From contig NZ_CP079110.1 in the NCBI RefSeq assembly GCF_019357495.1, positions 1-64,000 of the forward strand: 64,000 nucleotides of DNA. The letters run 5' to 3'. Position numbers and translations under genes: made by a program. The notes below the pieces were generated by a model. The model had not been told where the DNA came from. It searched no databases and worked only from the letters and a program-made list of their open reading frames with translations. This DNA comes from Nosocomiicoccus ampullae. Lineage in GTDB: Bacteria > Bacillota > Bacilli > Staphylococcales > Salinicoccaceae. Numbering within the stretch: the first letter of the stretch is position 1; each line of letters opens with the position of its first letter. Below, in pieces: positions 14,416-27,311 of this stretch.

Positions 14416-14444
14416 TTGAAACTATTTTAAAAAGTTATTATAAT
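14416..14444 (+). promoter_or_regulatory. sigma-A promoter of the serS T-box leader
   Basis: TTGAAA at 14416-14421 and a perfect TATAAT at 14439-14444 are separated by 17 bases. The T-box leader begins a few bases downstream. Confidence 0.8.
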
Positions 14445-14450
14445 TAAGAT

Positions 14451-14675
14451 AATCAAATAATATTTACTTGTGAGATGCAGTAGCATCACCCCTACTTTTA
14501 GAGAGACTATGGTTGGTGAAAATAGTTAGTAGATGATGTGAATTTCTATCTCTAAATATGCAAGTAAACGAAGTTTACTTCGTTTTTAAATGAGATGCAT
14601 ACGTTAATCGTATGTAATTAGGGTGGCAACGCGTATATAACCACGTCCCTTTTGTATATTGGGACGTGGTTTTTT
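14451..14675 (+). promoter_or_regulatory. T-box riboswitch controlling serS
   Basis: The leader of about 225 bases has a stem I region with the usual AGAGAG (about 14501-14506), GGTTGGTGAAAA and GAA...A.CTC marks. The specifier triplet I read is TCT at 14545-14547, a serine codon followed by A. The T-box core TAGGGTGGCAACGCG lies at 14619-14633. An intrinsic terminator follows: ACCACGTCCC at 14640-14649 with its complement at 14661-14670, then six T. Uncharged tRNA-Ser should pair with the specifier and the T-box and prevent termination. Confidence 0.93.
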
Positions 14676-14689
14676 GTATCTTCAGGTAA

Positions 14690-15982
<1,293 letters not shown>

Positions 15983-15994
15983 TAAAAGTATTGA

Positions 15995-16024
15995 ATGCTC
16001 CTATTCTATAGGAGCATATTTTTT
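15995..16024 (+). terminator. terminator after serS
   Basis: Ten-pair stem ATGCTCCTAT / ATAGGAGCAT with a TCT loop, followed by ATTTTTT. Confidence 0.9.
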
Positions 16025-16046
16025 ATAAGTTTAGGGTGTGTAATTT

Positions 16047-16967
16047 TTGAAAGAAGATATACCTTATTTAAAAATTATTACAGCACTTGTAGTCAGTCTT
16101 ATACATTTTATTCTTACAGACTATACAATTGTGCTAGGATTTTTAATTATTCCTTTTGTCATATACTTATTGTTAGATATTAAATTACAATCTGACCGTT
16201 TGTTTTTTATGACGGTGTTTATTATATGGGTACCTACATTATTTGTATTTTCAATACTATCGTTTATTACGTTTATCGTGATAATATGTTCGGTCATGTT
16301 AATTGAAGCGACATTAAAGCAAAAATTTACTCAAGAAGTTACACTCACGTACTTAACATTTTTAATGGGGATTTTATCGTTAGCGAGTGTATTAATACTA
16401 CAAGCATTTAATGTCATTCCGTCATTTGACAAAGTGAGAATGTTAGTGACATCTTGGTATGAAGGTCAAATCGACGAGGTATCAAGTATTACTGGCCAAG
16501 AAGTCGATGTTGAAACGATCGTTTCAGCAATTCAGGATTTCTTTATATTAATACCTTCACAATTTTTTGTGATTGCATTTGTTATTGCGTTATATACGAT
16601 ATTAATGATTCGAGTACTCTCAAAAGATAAAGAAGAGTTATGGACATACTTACCATTTAGTAAGTGGCAATTCCCTAGAAACATTGCATATGTATACTTT
16701 GGTGTGATGATTTTAACACTATTTCAAGATTCGTTAAGTGATCCAATTTATTCAGTCGTTGTAAACTCAATGGTTATACTTGAATGGGTCATTTATATTC
16801 ACGGGTTAGCGTTTATTTTATTCTTCTTAAAAAGTAAAGAATTAAAAACACCGTGGATTGTAGTTGTTATGGTATTTTCAATATTACTTAAACCAATTAC
16901 GTTATTTGTTGGTTTTATCGATATGTTATTTAAATTTAGACAACGCATAGAGTCAGGAGGGAGATAG
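16047..16967 (+). CDS. yybS: YybS-like DUF2232 membrane protein
   Basis: A 306-aa membrane protein with about eight hydrophobic helices, matching the DUF2232/YybS family by size, topology and position before gdpP-rplI-dnaC. The start is a TTG at 16047 with an AGGGTG ribosome site at about 16034-16039; no suitably placed ATG exists. The family resembles the S-components of vitamin transporters, but no function is established. A loop between about residues 140 and 160 is acidic (EGQIDEVSSITGQEVD). It is separated from gdpP by three bases, so the two are co-transcribed. Confidence 0.82.
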   Translation: MKEDIPYLKIITALVVSLIHFILTDYTIVLGFLIIPFVIYLLLDIKLQSDRLFFMTVFIIWVPTLFVFSILSFITFIVIICSVMLIEATLKQKFTQEVTLTYLTFLMGILSLASVLILQAFNVIPSFDKVRMLVTSWYEGQIDEVSSITGQEVDVETIVSAIQDFFILIPSQFFVIAFVIALYTILMIRVLSKDKEELWTYLPFSKWQFPRNIAYVYFGVMILTLFQDSLSDPIYSVVVNSMVILEWVIYIHGLAFILFFLKSKELKTPWIVVVMVFSILLKPITLFVGFIDMLFKFRQRIESGGR

Positions 16968-16970
16968 CAC

Positions 16971-18944
16971 ATGTTCAAAGTACTCGATAAGAAGTTGATA
17001 TTAATACCGTTTGGTATTATCTTGTTGCATATTTTAATTTTGAGTACGTTTATATTTGTGAATCACTTTAGTTTCGGTGTCATTAGCTTTTTAGTGAGTG
17101 CGATTCTCTTAGCGCTTGTCTATATATATGCAAATAAGTGGCTGAGTTTATCTGAAGAAAATTTAAGAGTGTTAGCAGATGATATCGCGAAAGGTAAAGA
17201 ATACACAGTTGATCATATGCCAATTGGTATGGTCATGTTAAACGATGACGACGAAATTATATGGATGAACGAATACATGCAAGAGCACATGCCTGAAGAA
17301 TTTTATAATGAACCGATTAATACGACTTTTCCAAATCTATTAACGATGATTAAAACAAATAATCTGAATCAAACTGAAACTCAGTATGGTGATAAGTCGT
17401 ATAAAGTGTACTATGAAGAAGACTTATCAATACTTCACTTTATCGATATTACAAATGAAAAAGAACTTAAAGAAAAGTTAGAAGAAGAACGACCTGTCAT
17501 AGGAATTCTATTTTTAGATAACTATGATGACGTCACACAAAATATGACAGAAAACTTAAAAAGTGAACTAAATAATCTCATTACGTCGACAATTAATGAA
17601 TGGGCAGAAGAGCATCATGTATATATTCGTAGATTTTCTAATGACCGCTTCATGATTGCAATGAAAAATGTGAGTTTAGAAGAAGTCGAAGATTCTCGTT
17701 TCCAACTTCTCGATAAAGTACGTGAATCGACAGAAGAGATTGGAGCACAAATTACACTTTCAATCGGACTTGGTGAGGGTTCGACAGATTATATTGAAGT
17801 CGGCCAACTTGCCCAATCTGCTTTAGACCTTGCACTTGGACGTGGTGGTGACCAAGTTGCGATTAAATCAGTGAACGGCTCTGCTCGATTTTACGGTGGT
17901 AAAACAGATCCAATGGAAAAACGTACGCGTGTTAAAGCACGTGTTATGGCACACGCACTTCGAGATTTACTCCTCGAAGGTGAAAATGTCCTAATTATGG
18001 GACATAAAAACCCTGACGTTGACTCAATTGGAGCGAGTATTGGTGTTGCGAAAATCGCAAAATCAAACGGAATCGACGCACACATTGTTTTAAATGAAAC
18101 AGATTTAGATGATACACTTACACGTATGATGAATGAAGTAAGAGATCACGAACATATTTATGATACGTTTATTTCATCAGAAGATGCATTTGACTTGATG
18201 ACGCCTGGTACGACAGTTGTCGTCGTTGATACGCATAGACCTTCTATGGTACTCGACACAGATATTTTAAACAAAGCGACACGTAAAGTTGTGATTGACC
18301 ACCATAGACGTGCCGATGAAATGATCTCTAACCCACTTCTTGTGTATATGGAACCATATGCTTCAAGTGCGTGTGAACTTGTTGCAGAGTTACTTGAGTA
18401 TCAATATCAAGAAAATAAAATGTCACGCTTAGAAGCGACAATTATGTTAACAGGTATTATTGTCGATACGAGAAACTATACGCTAAGAACAGGAAGTCGT
18501 ACGTTTGACGCTGCAAGTTATTTACGTTCAAACGGTGCTGACCCAGTTCTTGCACAAACATTCTTAAAAGATGATATCGATACATTTATCGCACGTAGTG
18601 ATTTAATTAAATCTGCTGAAATTGATTCAGATGGTATCGCAATCGTTAAAGCAGACCAAACGATGACATATCACCCAGTGACAGTCGCACAAGCTGCAGA
18701 CTCATTACTGCAAATTGAAGGAGTGCGTGCATCATTTGTAATCGCAACGCGTGAAGATGATTCAATCGGGATTTCTGCACGTTCTTTAGGTGATATTAAC
18801 GTTCAAATTATTATGGAAGAACTCGGCGGTGGTGGTCATTTAACAAACGCCGCAACAAGACGTACCGACGTCACGATGGACGAGTTATACGATGAACTTA
18901 AAGGTGTAATCGATCAACTGAAAGATATTAGGAGTGAAGATTAA
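16971..18944 (+). CDS. gdpP: cyclic-di-AMP phosphodiesterase GdpP
   Basis: Membrane-anchored enzyme that hydrolyses c-di-AMP to pApA and so controls osmotic balance and beta-lactam tolerance. The protein is 657 aa. Two N-terminal membrane helices (about 10-30 and 35-55) lead to a PAS-like region (70-165) and a degenerate GGDEF domain (about 170-300). The DHH domain follows, with GHKNPDVDS (His345, Asp349, Asp351), VDTHRP and DHH at 443-445. DHHA1 carries [12 protein letters not shown]. The start ATG has GGAGGGAG upstream. Its stop shares one base with the rplI ATG. Confidence 0.96.
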   Translation: MFKVLDKKLILIPFGIILLHILILSTFIFVNHFSFGVISFLVSAILLALVYIYANKWLSLSEENLRVLADDIAKGKEYTVDHMPIGMVMLNDDDEIIWMNEYMQEHMPEEFYNEPINTTFPNLLTMIKTNNLNQTETQYGDKSYKVYYEEDLSILHFIDITNEKELKEKLEEERPVIGILFLDNYDDVTQNMTENLKSELNNLITSTINEWAEEHHVYIRRFSNDRFMIAMKNVSLEEVEDSRFQLLDKVRESTEEIGAQITLSIGLGEGSTDYIEVGQLAQSALDLALGRGGDQVAIKSVNGSARFYGGKTDPMEKRTRVKARVMAHALRDLLLEGENVLIMGHKNPDVDSIGASIGVAKIAKSNGIDAHIVLNETDLDDTLTRMMNEVRDHEHIYDTFISSEDAFDLMTPGTTVVVVDTHRPSMVLDTDILNKATRKVVIDHHRRADEMISNPLLVYMEPYASSACELVAELLEYQYQENKMSRLEATIMLTGIIVDTRNYTLRTGSRTFDAASYLRSNGADPVLAQTFLKDDIDTFIARSDLIKSAEIDSDGIAIVKADQTMTYHPVTVAQAADSLLQIEGVRASFVIATREDDSIGISARSLGDINVQIIMEELGGGGHLTNAATRRTDVTMDELYDELKGVIDQLKDIRSED

Positions 18945-19390
18945 TGAAAGTTATTTTATTAAAAGATGTAAAAAACATTGGTAAAGCTGGAGAAGTAAAA
19001 GACGTTGCAGCAGGATATGCACAAAACTTCTTATTCAAAAAAGGATTTGCTGAAGAGGCAACTCCAAGTAACTTACAAAAGTTAGAAGAACAAAAAGAAG
19101 CAAAAAAACAAGAAGCACGTGAAGAATTAGAAGAAGCAAAAGAGTTAAAAGAAAAATTAGAAGACATCGAAGTCACAATTAAAATGAAGTCTGGAGAAGA
19201 CGGACGTTTATTTGGTTCGGTCAGTACAAAACAAGTTGTTGAAGCATACAAAAAAGAGCATGACATTAAACTCGACCGCAGAAAATTAGACATGCCAGAA
19301 CCATTAAAAGCATTAGGATACCACAAAGTAGATATTAAACTACATCATGAAGTTACGGCAGTACTTAAAATTCACGTTGTTGAACAGTAA
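18944..19390 (+). CDS. rplI: 50S ribosomal protein L9
   Basis: Ribosomal protein of 148 aa, two globular domains joined by a long helix, binding 23S rRNA near the L1 stalk. The N-terminus [20 protein letters not shown] is diagnostic. The acidic and lysine-rich middle (about residues 45-80) is the connecting helix. The start overlaps the gdpP stop by one base, with a GGAGTG ribosome site inside gdpP. The gene is followed eleven bases later by dnaC. The order yybS-gdpP-rplI-dnaC is the Bacillales standard. Confidence 0.98.
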   Translation: MKVILLKDVKNIGKAGEVKDVAAGYAQNFLFKKGFAEEATPSNLQKLEEQKEAKKQEAREELEEAKELKEKLEDIEVTIKMKSGEDGRLFGSVSTKQVVEAYKKEHDIKLDRRKLDMPEPLKALGYHKVDIKLHHEVTAVLKIHVVEQ

Positions 19391-19401
19391 GAGGTGTAGT
19401 C

Positions 19402-20811
19402 ATGGAAAATAACAGTAATTTTCCGCGTCAAATGCCGCATAGTACCGACGCAGAGCAAGCTCTGCTCGGTGCTATTTTAATTGACCCAGAAATATTTTTA
19501 GATGTTGAAACGACTGTTGATGTTGAAGACTTTTACGAGCGCTCACACCAAATGATTTTTACGAGTATGCAAGATTTAACAAAAGAAAGTAAAAAGATTA
19601 GTCCGCTTCATTTAATGGAAGATTTTAAATCAAAAAATATCGTTAATGATATTGGAGGATTATCATACCTTACAAAATTATTTGATATGTCCCCGACTTC
19701 TTCAAATTGGGAAGAGTATGCTGAAATCATTCAGAGAAACTCACTCAGACGCACGATTATTAAAAAAGCAGAGCGTTTATCTACAGATAGTTTTAACGCT
19801 GAAACAGATATCGAAGACTTAATTGCAGAAGCGGAAACATCAATGCTTGATATCGAGCAAAATAAAAGACGTGACAGCTTTAAAACGATGAAAGATGTCG
19901 TAGTACAAATCTTTACAGAACTCGATGAACAGTCTGGTAAAGACAATACAGGTGTTACAGGAATTCCAACTGGTTACCGTCAGCTCGATAAAATGACGAG
20001 TGGCTTACAACCAAACGATTTAATTATTATCGCTGCCCGTCCATCGATGGGTAAAACTGCATTTGCATTAAATATCGCTGAAAACGTCGGAATGTCGAGT
20101 GCGAATGATTATACTGTTGCGATATTTTCTCTCGAGATGGGGGCTGAACAGCTTGCAACACGTATGATTTCTAGTGTTGGACATATTGATTCAGCTAGTT
20201 TACGTAACAGACAGTTAAATCAAGAAGAATGGGATAATTTAGCACACGTTACAGGTAAGTTATCTGATACGAATATTTTTATTGACGATACTCCAGGAAT
20301 TCGAGTCAATGAAATTCGATCAAAGTGTATTAAGCTAAAAGCACAACACGGTCTAGATCTAATCATCATCGACTATTTACAACTCATCCAAGGCACAGGG
20401 CGAAATCGCGGGGAAAACCGTCAACAAGAAGTATCTGAAATTTCACGTATGTTAAAAGCACTTGCACGTGAAATGGAGTGCCCAGTTATTGCGTTATCAC
20501 AACTCTCACGTAGTGTAGAATCACGTCAAGATAAGCGTCCAATGATGAGTGACTTACGTGAATCTGGTTCGATTGAGCAAGATGCGGATATCGTATCATT
20601 TTTATACCGTGATGATTATTATAACCGCGGTGAAGGTGAAGATGATGAAGGTACACAAAGTACACAAGATGAAATAGAAATCATTCTAGCTAAACATCGT
20701 AACGGACCAACAGGTACAGTAAAACTGATGTTCAATAAGCAACATAGTAACTTTATAGATCTCGCAGTTGAAAATTATGAAGAGGGTTATATCCCTCCAG
20801 AGATACCTTAG
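19402..20811 (+). CDS. dnaC: replicative DNA helicase (DnaB family, named DnaC in Firmicutes)
   Basis: Hexameric 5'-3' helicase that leads the replication fork. The protein is 469 aa. The N-terminal helical domain begins PHSTDAEQALLGA. The RecA-like domain has Walker A ARPSMGKT (Lys218) and Walker B LIIIDYLQLIQG. Later come SQLSRSVESRQDKRPMMSDLRESG and the arginine-finger region KHRNGPTG. A weak RBS (AGAGGTG) precedes the ATG. The gene closes the yybS operon; a hairpin follows directly after the stop. Confidence 0.97.
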   Translation: MENNSNFPRQMPHSTDAEQALLGAILIDPEIFLDVETTVDVEDFYERSHQMIFTSMQDLTKESKKISPLHLMEDFKSKNIVNDIGGLSYLTKLFDMSPTSSNWEEYAEIIQRNSLRRTIIKKAERLSTDSFNAETDIEDLIAEAETSMLDIEQNKRRDSFKTMKDVVVQIFTELDEQSGKDNTGVTGIPTGYRQLDKMTSGLQPNDLIIIAARPSMGKTAFALNIAENVGMSSANDYTVAIFSLEMGAEQLATRMISSVGHIDSASLRNRQLNQEEWDNLAHVTGKLSDTNIFIDDTPGIRVNEIRSKCIKLKAQHGLDLIIIDYLQLIQGTGRNRGENRQQEVSEISRMLKALAREMECPVIALSQLSRSVESRQDKRPMMSDLRESGSIEQDADIVSFLYRDDYYNRGEGEDDEGTQSTQDEIEIILAKHRNGPTGTVKLMFNKQHSNFIDLAVENYEEGYIPPEIP

Positions 20812-20813
20812 TG

Positions 20814-20844
20814 AAGCACTTCTCAATTCAACTGAGAAGTGCTT
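20814..20844 (+). terminator. hairpin after dnaC
   Basis: A perfect 12-pair stem AAGCACTTCTCA / TGAGAAGTGCTT lies directly after the stop. The T-tract is broken (TACTTATATT), so termination may be partial. Confidence 0.7.
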
Positions 20845-20861
20845 ACTTATATTGATTTTAA

Positions 20862-22205
<1,344 letters not shown>

Positions 22206-22210
22206 TTAAG

Positions 22211-22241
22211 AAGCTATCTCTTGATTGAGATAGCTTTTTTA
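22211..22241 (+). terminator. terminator after purA
   Basis: Ten-pair stem AAGCTATCTC / GAGATAGCTT with a six-base loop, then a T run. Confidence 0.9.
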
Positions 22242-22312
22242 TTAAAAAAATAATAAAAAACATGTATTTTACATTAAATTTAGAACATATTTAAAAAACT
22301 TTTAAAAAAGCC

Positions 22313-22340
22313 TTGCTTTAATTTAAGTAGATGCTATAAT
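22313..22340 (+). promoter_or_regulatory. promoter of the tRNA-Glu/tRNA-Asp unit
   Basis: TTGCTT at 22313-22318 and extended -10 TGCTATAAT ending at 22340, with a 16-base spacer. The tRNA starts 21 bases downstream. Confidence 0.75.
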
Positions 22341-22361
22341 AAGTTTTGTGTTCAGATATCT

Positions 22362-22433
22362 GGCCCCTTGGTCAAGCGGTTAAGACACCGCCCTTTCACG
22401 GCGGTAACACGGGTTCGAGTCCCGTAGGGGTCA
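22362..22433 (+). tRNA. tRNA-Glu (anticodon TTC)
   Basis: A 72-base cloverleaf. The acceptor GGCCCCT pairs with AGGGGTC (one G-U). The anticodon stem CCGCC/GGCGG encloses loop CTTTCAC with TTC at 22395-22397. The T arm is ACGGGTTCGAGTCCCGT. The CCA end is not encoded. The sequence closely follows the Bacillus tRNA-Glu. Confidence 0.97.
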
Positions 22434-22467
22434 CTTTTTTATTTTTAAAATTAAATTCATATCTGAA

Positions 22468-22540
22468 GGTCCCGTGGTGTAGCGGTTAACATGCCTGCCT
22501 GTCACGCAGGAGATCGCGGGTTCGATTCCCGTCGGGACCG
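22468..22540 (+). tRNA. tRNA-Asp (anticodon GTC)
   Basis: A 73-base cloverleaf. Acceptor GGTCCCG pairs with CGGGACC. The anticodon stem CCTGC/GCAGG encloses CTGTCAC with GTC at 22501-22503. The T arm is GCGGGTTCGATTCCCGT. The CCA end is not encoded. It shares the promoter and terminator of the preceding tRNA-Glu. Confidence 0.97.
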
Positions 22541-22545
22541 TATTT

Positions 22546-22577
22546 AACCTCTAGTGAAGTATCGCTAGAGGTTTTTT
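22546..22577 (+). terminator. terminator of the tRNA unit
   Basis: Stem AACCTCTAGTG / CGCTAGAGGTT (one G-U pair) with an AAGTAT loop, followed by a T run. Confidence 0.88.
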
Positions 22578-22626
22578 AGTATATTTTTTTATTTTTAAAA
22601 TAATCAGAATATTTTATTTTTCTCTA

Positions 22627-22677
22627 TTGACATAAAATTAAGAATATGATTAAAATATAGTTATGAAAACGTTTTAT
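22627..22677 (+). promoter_or_regulatory. oppA promoter with CcpA cre site
   Basis: A consensus -35 TTGACA (22627-22632) is followed after 18 bases by TAAAAT (22651-22656). Just downstream, TGAAAACGTTTTAT (22664-22677) matches the cre consensus with one mismatch. Its place at the transcription start suggests repression by CcpA. The identical 14-mer occurs before pepF. Confidence 0.72.
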
Positions 22678-22706
22678 AAAACGGTTTTTAAAAAGGAGGA
22701 TTTACT

Positions 22707-24332
22707 TTGAGAAATTTTAAAGCTTTAGTTTTGTTACTTGGCTTAACGCTTGTGTTAGCAGCGTGTGATTTCGGTGGAGATTCTTCTTCTAGTACAGGAG
22801 AAGACGGTGAAGCATTAAAAGAATTAAATGTTTCTATTAATGAAGATCCACCAGCATTCCACCCTGCTTTAGCAACAGACACAACTTCTGGGGTTATTTT
22901 AGCGAGTGTATTTGAAGGTTTAACTCGTTTAGATTCAGATGGTAACCCTGTTGAGGGTATGGCTGAAAATATTGACGTATCTGCAGATGGAAAAACTTAT
23001 ACATACACATTACGTGATGCAAAGTGGTCAAACGGTGACCCAGTAACTGCAGAAGATTTTGAATATGCATGGAAATGGGCATTGAATCCTGAAAATGCTG
23101 CAGACTATGCATATCAACTGTATTACATTCAAGGGGCAGAAGAATATAACTTAGGGGAAGGTTCAGAAGAAGACGTTAAAGTTACAGCAGTTGACGACAA
23201 AACGTTAGAAGTTGAATTAACTAATCCAACACCTTTCTTCGATGAGTTAACAGCGTTCTATACATATTACCCTGTGAACTCAAAAGTTTCAGAAGAAAAT
23301 CCGGATGCATACAAAAATCCTAACGATGACAACTATATCGGTAACGGACCATTTACATTAGATGAGTTTGCTTCATCAGATCACATTACTCTAAATAAAA
23401 ACGATGAGTATTGGGACAAAGACAACGTAGATGTAGATAAAGTAAACGTTCGTATGATTGAAAGTGAAGCAACAGCACTTAAAGAGTTTGATGCTGGTAA
23501 CTTAGACTACCTAGGCGCACCGTTTAACTCAGTGGATTTACACGCATTAGACCGCTTCAAAGAAGCAGATGAGTTACACGTTTCAGACATGGCTGGAACA
23601 TACATGATTACATTTAACACTGGAGATGATGTTCTTCAAAACAAACACATCCGTGAAGCATTAACAATCGCAATTGACAGAGAAGGTTTAATTGATAATG
23701 TTACTAAAGGTGAACAAGCACCAGCTTCGGGATTAGTTCCATTAACAATGGAAGGATTTGAAGAACAAAGAGACTACTTCGAGTCAAATGACGAAGAAGC
23801 AGCAAAAGAAGCACTACAAAAAGGTTTAGATGAATTAGGCTTAAACAGCGCATCTGACGTAAAAATTAAATTATCATACAACACGAGTGAAGCACACGCT
23901 GCAATTATGCAGTACGTCCAACAAAACTGGGTAGACAAACTTGGAGTTGATGTTACGTTAGACAACTCTGAGTGGCAAGTTTACTTAGAAGAGCTTAAGA
24001 GCTTAAATTATCAAGCTGGTCGTTACGGCTGGGTTGGAGACTTTAACGATCCGTACAACTTCTTAGAATTATACAAACGTAAAGGCGGAAATAATACAAC
24101 TGATTGGGAAAATGAAGAGTACAAAGACCTACTCGACAAAGCAACAGTTGAAACAGATGAGGCAACACGTACAGAGTTACTACAAGATGCGGAAGAAGTA
24201 TTCATGAACGATTATCCAATCGCTCCAATCTACTTCTATACAAACATTGCAGTAAAATCTGACCGCGTGGAAAACATGGAACCAGATCCACTCAGTAACT
24301 TACAACTTAAGTACGTGAAGATTAAAGAATAA
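22707..24332 (+). CDS. oppA: oligopeptide ABC transporter substrate-binding lipoprotein OppA
   Basis: Extracellular lipid-anchored receptor that hands peptides to the OppBCDF importer. The protein is 541 aa. The signal peptide ends in lipobox LAAC (Cys21 or nearby) and is followed by a Ser/Gly linker. The class C solute-binding fold shows the DFEYAWKWALNPEN segment and LTIAIDREGLI. The start is TTG at 22707, with AAGGAGG seven bases upstream. A cre-containing promoter precedes it. A hairpin between oppA and oppB probably keeps receptor levels above those of the permease. A paralogue on the other strand lies at 59066. Confidence 0.95.
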   Translation: MRNFKALVLLLGLTLVLAACDFGGDSSSSTGEDGEALKELNVSINEDPPAFHPALATDTTSGVILASVFEGLTRLDSDGNPVEGMAENIDVSADGKTYTYTLRDAKWSNGDPVTAEDFEYAWKWALNPENAADYAYQLYYIQGAEEYNLGEGSEEDVKVTAVDDKTLEVELTNPTPFFDELTAFYTYYPVNSKVSEENPDAYKNPNDDNYIGNGPFTLDEFASSDHITLNKNDEYWDKDNVDVDKVNVRMIESEATALKEFDAGNLDYLGAPFNSVDLHALDRFKEADELHVSDMAGTYMITFNTGDDVLQNKHIREALTIAIDREGLIDNVTKGEQAPASGLVPLTMEGFEEQRDYFESNDEEAAKEALQKGLDELGLNSASDVKIKLSYNTSEAHAAIMQYVQQNWVDKLGVDVTLDNSEWQVYLEELKSLNYQAGRYGWVGDFNDPYNFLELYKRKGGNNTTDWENEEYKDLLDKATVETDEATRTELLQDAEEVFMNDYPIAPIYFYTNIAVKSDRVENMEPDPLSNLQLKYVKIKE

Positions 24333-24343
24333 AAATAATTAAT

Positions 24344-24378
24344 AAAGGTGAGTCTAACCCGCTCACCTTTAATTTTTT
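24344..24378 (+). terminator. partial terminator between oppA and oppB
   Basis: Nine-pair stem AAAGGTGAG / CTCACCTTT followed by AATTTTTT. It lies inside the operon, 14 bases before oppB, so it likely attenuates rather than ends transcription. Confidence 0.75.
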
Positions 24379-24392
24379 AAGGGGGCTACATC

Positions 24393-25325
24393 GTGTTAGC
24401 ATACATAGGTAAAAGACTCTTATATATATTTATTGCATTGTGGTTAATTGTGACTGCAACATTCTTCTTAATGAGAATTGCACCAGGTAACCCATTTGCA
24501 TCAGAGCGTGCATTACCTCCAGAAATTGAAGCAAATTTAAACGCACAATACGGTTTAGATAACCCGTGGTACATTCAATATAAAGATTATTTATTTGATA
24601 CTGCTAAGGGTGACTTTGGTACATCAATGAAGTATAAATATCGTGAAACTAACGATATTATTAAAGAAAGTTTCCCGGTATCAATGACACTCGGTTTAGA
24701 AGCAATGTTTATTGCGGTTGCATTTGGTGTGTTAATCGGAGTTATCGGAGCGTTGTTCCATAATAGATGGCCCGATTATCTTACAACGATAATCGCTGTA
24801 CTCGGTATATCCATACCATCATTTGTAATGGCGACTTTACTTCAGTACTATTTAGCACTGAAATTAAATATATTCCCAATCGCAGGATGGAAAGGTTTTA
24901 TTTATTCGATATTACCTGCGATCGCTTTAGCAGCAACACCAATGGCATTTATTGCGAAATTGACGAGATCTTCAATGCTTGAAGAAACAAATTCTGAATA
25001 TGTAAAAATGGCAAAAGCTAAAGGAATTAAAAAAGTTGTGATTACTTATAAACACGCACTAAGAAACGCGTTATTACCAGTAGTTACTTATTTAGCACCA
25101 TTAACTGCTGGTGTTGTTACAGGTAGTTTCGTAATTGAGGAAATCTTCTCAATTCCAGGACTCGGTAAACACTTCGTAAATAGTATTTCAAACCGTGATT
25201 ACACGGTAATTATGGGTACGACAGTGTTCTACTCTATTATTTTATTACTCGCAGTACTCATTGTAGATATTCTCTATGGATTTATAGATCCACGTATTAA
25301 AGTCGGAGGAGGCAAATCGAAATGA
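24393..25325 (+). CDS. oppB: oligopeptide ABC transporter permease OppB
   Basis: First of two membrane subunits that form the peptide channel. The protein is 310 aa with six predicted membrane helices. The first begins at residue 8, and the N-terminal extracellular loop carries the family motif AQYGLDNPW. The EAA coupling loop [29 protein letters not shown] contacts the ATPases. The start is GTG at 24393 behind AAGGGGG. It overlaps oppC by four bases (ATGA), which implies translational coupling. Confidence 0.94.
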   Translation: MLAYIGKRLLYIFIALWLIVTATFFLMRIAPGNPFASERALPPEIEANLNAQYGLDNPWYIQYKDYLFDTAKGDFGTSMKYKYRETNDIIKESFPVSMTLGLEAMFIAVAFGVLIGVIGALFHNRWPDYLTTIIAVLGISIPSFVMATLLQYYLALKLNIFPIAGWKGFIYSILPAIALAATPMAFIAKLTRSSMLEETNSEYVKMAKAKGIKKVVITYKHALRNALLPVVTYLAPLTAGVVTGSFVIEEIFSIPGLGKHFVNSISNRDYTVIMGTTVFYSIILLLAVLIVDILYGFIDPRIKVGGGKSK

Positions 25326-26251
25326 AAGAAATAGAATACGAAAAACTTTCTCCTGAAGACTTTGAGATTGTTGGAGTTGAAACTGATAAAGCAGAAAAAT
25401 TATCAAAAAAATCAATATCCTTTTGGCAAGAAGTGTTGATGCGTTTTCTAAAAAACAAATTAGCATTAATCGGACTTATTACGCTCGTTTTAATCATTAT
25501 AGGCGCGATTTTTGTACCGATGTTTTCAAATTTTACGTATCGTCAGCAAACTGGTGACTATAATATTGCACCTAACGGTACATACTTCTTCGGTACAGAT
25601 GATCTAGGACGAGATATATTTACACGTGTCTTTGTCGGTGCGAGAATTTCAATATTCATCGGATTTGCTGCAGCGATTATTGACCTGATTATTGGTGTAA
25701 CTTGGGGAGCGATTGCAGGGCTTAAAGGTGGCCGTGTTGACGAGTTTATGATGAGAATTGCAGACATTTTAACAGCAGTTCCATACTTATTAGTTGTTAT
25801 TATTTTACTTGTTGTAATGCAACCGGGGTTACTCCCAATGATCATTGCCCTATCTATTACAGGTTGGGTAAATATGGCGCGTATTACACGCTCTGAAATT
25901 TTAAAACTTAAAAACCAAGAATATGTGCTTGCAGCGCGTACACTTGGTGCTTCTACAGGGCATCTAATTATGAAGCACTTAATACCAAACGCATTAGGTG
26001 CAATCTTAGTAACAATGACTCTTACGATTCCATCAGCAATATTCACAGAAGCATTTCTAAGTTACCTAGGACTTGGTGTACCTGCTCCGCTTGCAAGTTG
26101 GGGTACGATGGCTAACGACGGTTATCCAGCACTTCAAAATGCACCGTGGAGACTGTTTTTCCCAGCGGCATTTATTAGTTTAACTATTTTTGCGTTTAAT
26201 ACTGTTGGAGATGGACTACGTGACGCACTAGATCCAAAGTTAAGGAAGTGA
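25322..26251 (+). CDS. oppC: oligopeptide ABC transporter permease OppC
   Basis: Second membrane subunit of the peptide importer, 309 aa. It has a longer cytosolic N-terminus, a first helix near residues 45-65, the extracellular [14 protein letters not shown] motif typical of OppC/DppC, and the coupling loop [25 protein letters not shown]. The ATG overlaps the oppB stop by four bases. OppD begins five bases after its stop. Confidence 0.94.
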   Translation: MKEIEYEKLSPEDFEIVGVETDKAEKLSKKSISFWQEVLMRFLKNKLALIGLITLVLIIIGAIFVPMFSNFTYRQQTGDYNIAPNGTYFFGTDDLGRDIFTRVFVGARISIFIGFAAAIIDLIIGVTWGAIAGLKGGRVDEFMMRIADILTAVPYLLVVIILLVVMQPGLLPMIIALSITGWVNMARITRSEILKLKNQEYVLAARTLGASTGHLIMKHLIPNALGAILVTMTLTIPSAIFTEAFLSYLGLGVPAPLASWGTMANDGYPALQNAPWRLFFPAAFISLTIFAFNTVGDGLRDALDPKLRK

Positions 26252-26255
26252 TTGT

Positions 26256-27311
26256 ATGAAAAAAACAATATTAGAAGTGAATGGCTTAAAAGTAAATTTT
26301 AAAACATATGCTGGTAAAGTTCAGGCAGTTCGTAATGTAACTTTTGACGTTAAAGAAGGGGAAACACTTGCGATTGTTGGTGAATCAGGATCAGGTAAAA
26401 GTGTAACGTCACAAGCGATTATGCAATTACTTCCTATTCCACCAGCGATTTATGAAGACGGAGAAATTTTATTTAATGATACAAATCTTTTATCATTATC
26501 TGATAAAGAAATGGAAAAAGTACGTGGTAACGATATTAGTATGATTTTCCAAGATCCAATGACAAGTTTAAACCCGACGATGAAAATTGGTAAACAGATT
26601 ACAGAGGTAATGTTAAAACACCAAAAGGTTTCTAAGTCTGAAGCGAATCGTCGTGCGGTTGAGTTATTAGAACTTGTTGGTATTACAGAGCCTGAAAAGC
26701 GTGTAAAACAGTATCCACACGAATTTTCAGGGGGAATGAGACAGCGCGTAGTCATTGCGATTGCACTCGCTGCTAATCCGAAGTTACTCATCGCAGACGA
26801 ACCAACAACAGCACTAGACGTGACAATTCAAGCACAAATTTTAGAAGTAATGAAACGCGTGCAAAAGAAATTTAACACATCAATTATTTTCATCACACAT
26901 GACTTAGGGGTAGTTGCAAACGTTGCAGATAGAGTTGCTGTAATGTATGCAGGTGAAATTGTAGAGATTGGAACGGTTGAAGATATTTTTTATAATCCAC
27001 AACATCCCTATACGTGGGGCTTACTCGGTTCGATGCCAGATTTAGGATCTAGTCGAGAAGAAAAACTACGCACGATTCCTGGTACACCACCAGATTTAAC
27101 GGATCCACCAAAAGGTGATGCATTCGCAGCGAGAAATCCATATGCGATGCGTATTGATTATGAGAAGAACCCACCGATGTTTAAAGTTAGTGACACACAT
27201 ATGGCGAAAACTTGGAGACTCCATCCTAACGCACCAAAAACAGAAATCCCTGAAATAATTAAAGCGCGTTATAGTAAGTACAATCTAAAGGATGGTGAAA
27301 GTGTTGAGTAA
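26256..27311 (+). CDS. oppD: oligopeptide ABC transporter ATP-binding protein OppD
   Basis: Cytosolic ATPase, 351 aa. Walker A GESGSGKS is near residue 45, the signature FSGGMRQR near 160, and Walker [13 protein letters not shown] follows. The C-terminal oligopeptide/dipeptide domain has a [11 protein letters not shown] segment but lacks the obvious Cys cluster of some OppD proteins. RBS AAGGAAG precedes the ATG. The 3' end overlaps oppF. Confidence 0.94.
   Translation: MKKTILEVNGLKVNFKTYAGKVQAVRNVTFDVKEGETLAIVGESGSGKSVTSQAIMQLLPIPPAIYEDGEILFNDTNLLSLSDKEMEKVRGNDISMIFQDPMTSLNPTMKIGKQITEVMLKHQKVSKSEANRRAVELLELVGITEPEKRVKQYPHEFSGGMRQRVVIAIALAANPKLLIADEPTTALDVTIQAQILEVMKRVQKKFNTSIIFITHDLGVVANVADRVAVMYAGEIVEIGTVEDIFYNPQHPYTWGLLGSMPDLGSSREEKLRTIPGTPPDLTDPPKGDAFAARNPYAMRIDYEKNPPMFKVSDTHMAKTWRLHPNAPKTEIPEIIKARYSKYNLKDGESVE

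Noticed and set aside
15995-16183. 62-aa + strand ORF after serS
   Set aside because: It starts in the terminator stem and overlaps yybS in another frame; no ribosome site.
22362-22540. tRNA genes as phage or island attachment sites
   Set aside because: I found no repeated tRNA 3' segment and no integrase in the window.
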